DNA of 64,000 nucleotides, taken from positions 746,501-810,500 of the forward strand of contig OZ017801.1 of the NCBI GenBank assembly GCA_963969395.1, in the 5' to 3' direction. A program made the translations under genes and the position numbers. Of the stretch, positions 58,754-64,000 are shown piece after piece (the stretch's first letter is position 1; the number at the start of each line of letters is the position of its first letter). The DNA comes from Pseudoscleropodium purum. Lineage: Eukaryota > Streptophyta > Bryopsida > Hypnales > Brachytheciaceae. The notes beneath the pieces are model-generated. The model searched no databases. It had not been told where the DNA came from and was given only the letters and a program-made list of their open reading frames with translations.

Positions 58754-59218
58754 AACGTGATTTTCAAATGGTCAACAATTATTTTTCATATTGAACAATG
58801 GATGATTTTATTTCAATATTATTTGTAGAACATTGCCAATTAATGGTCTATCCACATCATAGAAATAAGTTCATGTTCTATTATTTATCTATTTCTTAAT
58901 TTTACATAACGTAATGTAGAAAAAAACTTGCATAGTTTTATGGTGTGCTTGGCATTTTTAGTTTTTTTCTTCTTAAAACCTAATTTTGACAATTGAAATA
59001 AGTTCTTTTTTTCTTTTTTTCTTTTTTCTTTTGAGCAAACTATCAAAATGAAGCTTCTCAAATTCACTTTCAACTCCATTCAAAAACTATAAATTTTCTT
59101 AAGCATATGTTAATAGTAGTGTTATCTTGGGAGGTTTGTCATGTAGGTATGCTCGGGGTAGAGATTTTATTTTCATCAATATAGATGAATTTCAGATTGG
59201 GGTTGTAGATCGGTACTA
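58754..59218. other. Spacer, nothing assigned
   Basis: AT-rich sequence with a polypyrimidine patch near 59005-59035. No gene or bounded repeat. Confidence 0.5.
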
Positions 59219-59371
59219 AGGTAAACTACCTCATTATGGCCAAAATGAGAGTAAGCCTATTGTGGGCAAAATTGTAATGGTAGTGTACATTTTAAAATTT
59301 GAATGTACACCATTACAATTTTGCCCACAATAGGCTTGCTCCCATTCTGTCCATAATGGCGTAACCTACCT
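59219..59371. mobile_element. Foldback MITE with TA target site, copy 2
   Basis: A 153-bp foldback bounded by TA, with ends AGGTAAACTACC and (reverse complement) AGGTAGGTTACG. The arms pair over most of their length (AATGTACACCATTACAATTT, TGCCCACAATAGGCTTGCTC). It is the same family as 32528-32683: GTACACCATTA, CAATTTTGCC and GGCT.GCTCCCATT are shared. Confidence 0.85.
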
Positions 59372-60800
59372 TATATTTGATTGTGTACAATCTCATTCCA
59401 TAAATGATGAGGGTACTTTCACATTTTACTTCTCATTATTGTTTATTTGTAAAACCTTGTATATAGGAGAGGTTACAATATTGGCAGGGTTGTGTAGAGT
59501 GAAAGAGAATTATATATAGGAATCCAATTGTTCAGATGGGTAGAAACATTTTGGAAGGAAATATGAAGAAGACCTACTATCATAGTTCAAAGATTACAGA
59601 ATGTCTTTGCAATGGAATATGCAAAGATATATATACCACCACCTTTATTAGGAGACCTCTACATTATTGACTACCATAGACATAATTGGAGCATATTTTA
59701 AGTAGGGGGCATCGGTGTTGAAAGATGATTAGAAAGGGCTTCCAATGAGTGTGGTGTCAAAAGCATTGCCCAAGTTTTGAAACCTACAACTGTTGCAAAG
59801 TAGTGAAAGTAGAGTATATATATATATACTTTGTTCAATTAAACAATATTTGCTAAAGAATTATAAATTTGAGAGATTTGGCTAGTTCACCATGACTGCA
59901 ATACATAACTATGTTTATTTGAACAATAACTATGAAAAATGTACATTCTATTTTATAGATGATTAAATATAAGTATTTTTAGTCTTATATATGTCAAATT
60001 ATATTATACTTCACTAGATATTCTTAATTTTTTTTATAGATGGGTGGTTGTCATCTTCATTGTCATCTCATGTTTTGTTTGGAAGGTTTCAAGGAATCAT
60101 GTGGAATGGAATTCTTTTTAGACTACAAAGACTTTATATGCAAGTTTTGAGTACCATACTCATGCTCTAATCACTACGCCTTTCACCATAATGGTATATG
60201 TATTTTTGTATGAAATTTGTATAGATCTCTATAGCTCTTAGGTTACCTTTTCAAACATAGATGAATTTTTCCTATTGGATTCAAAACATTCTTCATGAAT
60301 TCAAACCAAATTCATCACCAATCTCACAATATTCTCCTAATTGTCTCTATTGCAACCATAAATTGTTGCAAGCCCTATATCCCTAGAAGGATGATGTGGC
60401 CTAAAATTTTTTTAACATGCTTTGTGCAAATTGAAGAATGAATGATTTTTATTCAATTTTTTGTGTGCAACTTAATTAATACTATATCCACATCATTGCA
60501 TATAGTTCAAGTCATATTGGATTTTTTTTTTAAATTTTGAAAGGTTGTTTAAAAATAAAGTGGCATTTTTGAACAATGTATTACAATACTTCGATATTTT
60601 TTCCTTAAAAATTTGATTGTGACATTCAAAATGATTCCCTTTGCTTTCAAGAAAAACTAAGAAAACAAATCTTCTAAAGTATAATTTCTATTCCACTTGA
60701 AATTTCTGATGAAATCCTAAGAATGAACATTTTATTGATTTTTCAAGTTGAAGATCCCATACCATCTTTCTAAGTATAGAATGACACATAAATTTTTTTT
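59372..60800. other. AT-rich intergenic, nothing assigned
   Basis: AT-rich sequence with a short (TA)n run near 59815-59828. No gene or bounded repeat. Confidence 0.5.
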
Positions 60801-61030
60801 TTAATCCCTAAAGTCCCAAAGCCTTTCTTTCATTGAATTCCACTCAAAATTGCCATTTCTATTGCAAAGTGCAAAAAAATTGAGAAATTGTTTTCTACAT
60901 ATTGAAATATAGGATCTTGTAATGGACAAGTATGAAAATCTATAGAAGAAATTTTAGAAACTTTGACTGCATAGATTGCAATATAATTGAGTTTGAAGTG
61001 AAGAAAACCATTTCTTTTACACTTTGCATG
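60801..61030 (-). mobile_element. Fragment of TTAA-CCC element
   Basis: Starts TTAATCCCTAAAGTCCCAAA. Read on the minus strand it matches the terminal 230 bp of 57037-57961 (GACTGCATAGATTGCAATAT against the ATCTTGC...TCTACATGGTCAAAG region, and GATCCTAT, TTTGCAATAGAAATGGCA). The other end is missing. Confidence 0.65.
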
Positions 61031-64000
61031 CCTAGACTTTAAGGTTGTCAATCTTCTTTGCTTAAAATTTTGCACTAAAATAAACCAGCCTATTATAGGC
61101 ATAATCATTGGTTTATCCTGTTGACATTATTGAAATTTAAAAAGAAATCCAATATAAAGACAAACATGATAAATGGAGAGAACAATCACTAGAAGAAGCT
61201 AGTGTTTTTTAGAATGTTTTCAACATATGGGCATGTTTTCTAGAACACGAGTAAGAAAATCCAATGGCTATTTAGGGAGCAAGAATTTTTAAAGATGTTT
61301 TTACGAACAAGTGAATGTTCTATTTGATGGGAATGTTAATTGAAACATCACAATGAATATCAATGCATTTGGTGAAATGTCCTAGAAAACACAGGATTGC
61401 CACGTTGGCAACATGAGTCCTCTTTATAGTTAGATTATTTGAGGCAGTTCCTGTGGAATCAAGTAGGAAATTGATCAATTGTGGTAAATAAAAAGGAAGG
61501 GCAAGTCATTCGTGTCCTTTCAAAAGAGAGTCACCTAGATGTGCTTAGAAGTTGCAATTTCCAAATTTTCATGAAAAAAATCTTTTGTAGTGAAAGTAGT
61601 AAAAAAACAAAACAAAACTAGTTTAGTGAAGCTCAAGACATTGGTTTCTCCATTCTATATTTAAGTTTTGAATGGCTAATGAGGAGAGCCAAATTCAACC
61701 ACTAAGTTTGTTCTCATTGCCTTTCTTCTAACAAGATCCCTTCTGAATAGAATGAGGTCATACTTCCAAGGACATACATTCACTTTAATTTTAAAATTGC
61801 AATTAGTTTTAGAAGAAATTAAAAGATTTTTTATATTTTTCCATTATTCAACATGTAGGATTCTTGGACTAATAATTAATGAGAGTTAGATTCAAGCTAG
61901 TACTACTTGAAAAGATATTGTGATTTCAATAGGATTTGTGAATTTGTTAAATAAGAAAGTAGGTTGACACAGCACACTTAAAAGTTTCTAAAGTTTTGTG
62001 CACTTTGCAATAGAAATGGGCGGTCAAGCTCTCATCTTCAAACTATCCCATATATATCCTTTGAGGAGTCATGATGGACATTAATTATCATTATAAAACA
62101 ACTTCTCTTTTTTGCAATCTTGTAAATGTTAATAAAGTAAAATAGTAAATCCTTCACTTTATATACCACCAAATTTTCTTTAGGTAGTAGATGGAATTTA
62201 TTTGAACTTTGGAGCTAATATCAGGTACTTTTTATTTTTATAACAACTTGGTCATTTAAATCCTAAAGTCCAAATGCTATTTCTGAAATTTTTTATCATA
62301 GAATATTTTAATTATTTATCTCAAATCAAGTCGTAAAATATTCATGAAGTTTGAGCATAGACATTAGGAAAAAATAAGCCCTCAAAGGGATTGTTTCCTT
62401 TTGAGGAGTTCCCTTCAGTAGAATACGTAGTCTTTTTAAGAGACATTGGCCATTGTTCAATTGTATGATGAATAGTGACCACAATGAAAATCAAAACAAA
62501 AACAAAACAAATATCTTAAAATCATTTAAAAAGATTTTAAAAATAAAAAAAGATGATTCAAAAATAGTAGTTTGAGGTGGTTGTGTGAATGCCAAATCAA
62601 ATTTCAAGGTTCTCTAATTCTATATTTTGACTGATGTTTGTTTTTTGTTTTTTCTAAATTCAAAATTTTTTCAATCATGTAATCAAACTATTATGTACTA
62701 ATCAAGCCCTGCAATTTGTGGGCTGATTTTTTTTTCAAGATTCTTCATTCAAACTTCTCCCTAAGATTTGTGCTCAAAAAAGTTATTTAAAATATCAACA
62801 AATTGCCTTCTTTTGGTGGTGATAAAGGAATCTTAGCATCATACTTGGCTTTTGAAAAAACAAAAAATAACCTATTTGGATTTCTATATGTGATCTTATT
62901 TTCCTTAAATAACAACATGAAGTTTTAATTTTATTATTTATTATTTATTTGGTCTTTAATCTCTAAAGGTCCATACATTCAAAAAGTGGATGCACCTTAG
63001 TCAACCTTGATTGCAACTTTCAAAATAACTACTTTTGAAATTTGATTAAATTTTTTTTGAATGAAACTTGAGAAGTTTTGTTTCTTATGTATTTCATAAT
63101 TTTGAAAAATGTCAAAAACCAATGGGTTCATTGCAATTGATAGCTCCATGTGTTTGAATCCAAATAGCACAATATTGTACATTTTTCATTGTATATTATT
63201 TTTTAGATTTATTTTAGATATAAGTTATAAAATTATATTTTTCATTCTATCTTTTACTTATAGTAAAAATTATAAATTATTCTAATATATATTCTAATTG
63301 ATATAATTAGGTTTTCACCTATAGCTTTAAAAAATTACAGTAATTTGATTTTTCCATCCACATTATTGAAGAAATTAACTTAAATGAAAAAAAATGAAAT
63401 TTTACACCAGTAAAAGATATCAAAATTTTATACATCTATTAAAGAAAAGGATGAATTTGATTTGATAGTAGAATTTGACTTCAAGAATTCTATTGTGATT
63501 GTTTTGGTTATAAAAAATAAAACTTAACACATTGAAAATTTTTCACACTAATTGTACAAATTTTTACACCATTTCTATTTGTACCACTTTTTCATTCAAG
63601 GGAACAATGGGACGTCAAAGATTAATTTTTGATGAATTTGACAATTTCTCTTCTTCATTTTATTTTATTTTTGGATTCTTGAAAAGTAACTTTTTTGCAA
63701 ACCCTAACAAACCGGTATGGTATAAAGGCACCTTTTGAAATTATAAGAGAAGCTTTTAACATTATAAAAGCAAACTTTTGTATTATGAAAGTCATATTTC
63801 ACATGCACCAAGGTGCAACAACTTGATAATGTAAAGAAGCTTGGAAGCTTAGCTATTTTTTGAGGATGTTTTTGGATGTTTTTTTAGTGTAATTATTGTT
63901 TATATCTTCTTCCAAACAACAAGAAAATCAGAAACACAACAATGATTCTACACTCACTTTTCTTGTATATTGCCCTTGTTTCATTTTCCATTGAGGGCTT
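61031..64000. other. AT-rich intergenic, nothing assigned
   Basis: Very AT-rich to the window edge. ORFs are under 70 codons without domain signal. TTAA-plus-CCTAAAG-like words at about 62257 and 62955 are not paired with inverted partners. No gene is called. Confidence 0.5.

Noticed and set aside
62257..62975. TTAA-CCTAAAG-like words at about 62257 and 62955 as a further TTAA element
   Set aside because: Both words are in the same orientation and no inverted partner or internal similarity to the family was found.

Overview
The window looks like nuclear DNA of a land plant with a repeat-rich genome. About 85% of it is AT-rich intergenic sequence packed with decayed transposable elements. The only convincing host genes sit in a gene island at about 40-54.5 kb, where exons are strongly GC-rich and introns are short (about 100-480 bp) with GT-AG borders. 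The lineage cannot be fixed from sequence alone. The PME31-like pectinesterase, the plant-type nucleoside transporter and the GC-rich exons fit a streptophyte, possibly a seed-free plant. No rRNA, tRNA, CRISPR, organellar or bacterial features were recognised.

Gene island. (1) An F-box protein on + (43378-44958, 2 exons, 365 aa), preceded by a long GC-rich leader/promoter region. (2) An equilibrative nucleoside transporter on - (49903-47067, 9 exons, 420 aa, intact). (3) A CE8 pectin methylesterase on - (54240-52601, 2 exons, up to 391 aa, active-site residues intact), with an unresolved 5' end where a hydrophobic leader ORF is separated from the enzyme by one in-frame stop. The F-box and ENT genes converge; ENT and PME lie in tandem. 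There is no sign that the three genes act in one pathway.

Repeat landscape. (a) Several 0.6-1.0 kb elements are bounded by inverted repeats that start TTAA-CCC and end GGG-TTAA (11.7-14.6, 27.4, 33.3, 34.8, 36.2, 37.2, 39.2, 57.0 and 58.2 kb, plus fragments at 6.0 and 60.8 kb). These ends resemble piggyBac termini, which is unexpected in a land plant. (b) Two very GC-rich hAT-type MITEs (11.9 and 23.4 kb) have perfect 8-bp target duplications. (c) A 1.7-kb TG...CA solo LTR lies at 12.4-14.1 kb. The hAT MITE and the LTR are both nested in one TTAA element, and the intact paralogue at 33.3 kb supplies the empty site for each. (d) A dead pogo/Tigger-like transposase lies at 22.7-24.9 kb. (e) A three-copy TCCGGA-rich retroelement-like family (2.75-4.44, 16.54-18.19 inverted, 18.2-20.47 kb) comes with two gag-like reading frames broken only by stop codons, plus a small conserved downstream ORF. 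(f) Further MITE pairs occur at 4.9/51.1 kb, 7.0/10.4 kb and 32.5/59.2 kb.

Coordinates of exons, TIRs and target duplications were read by eye from the sequence. Element identities and family names beyond that are inference from termini and motifs.
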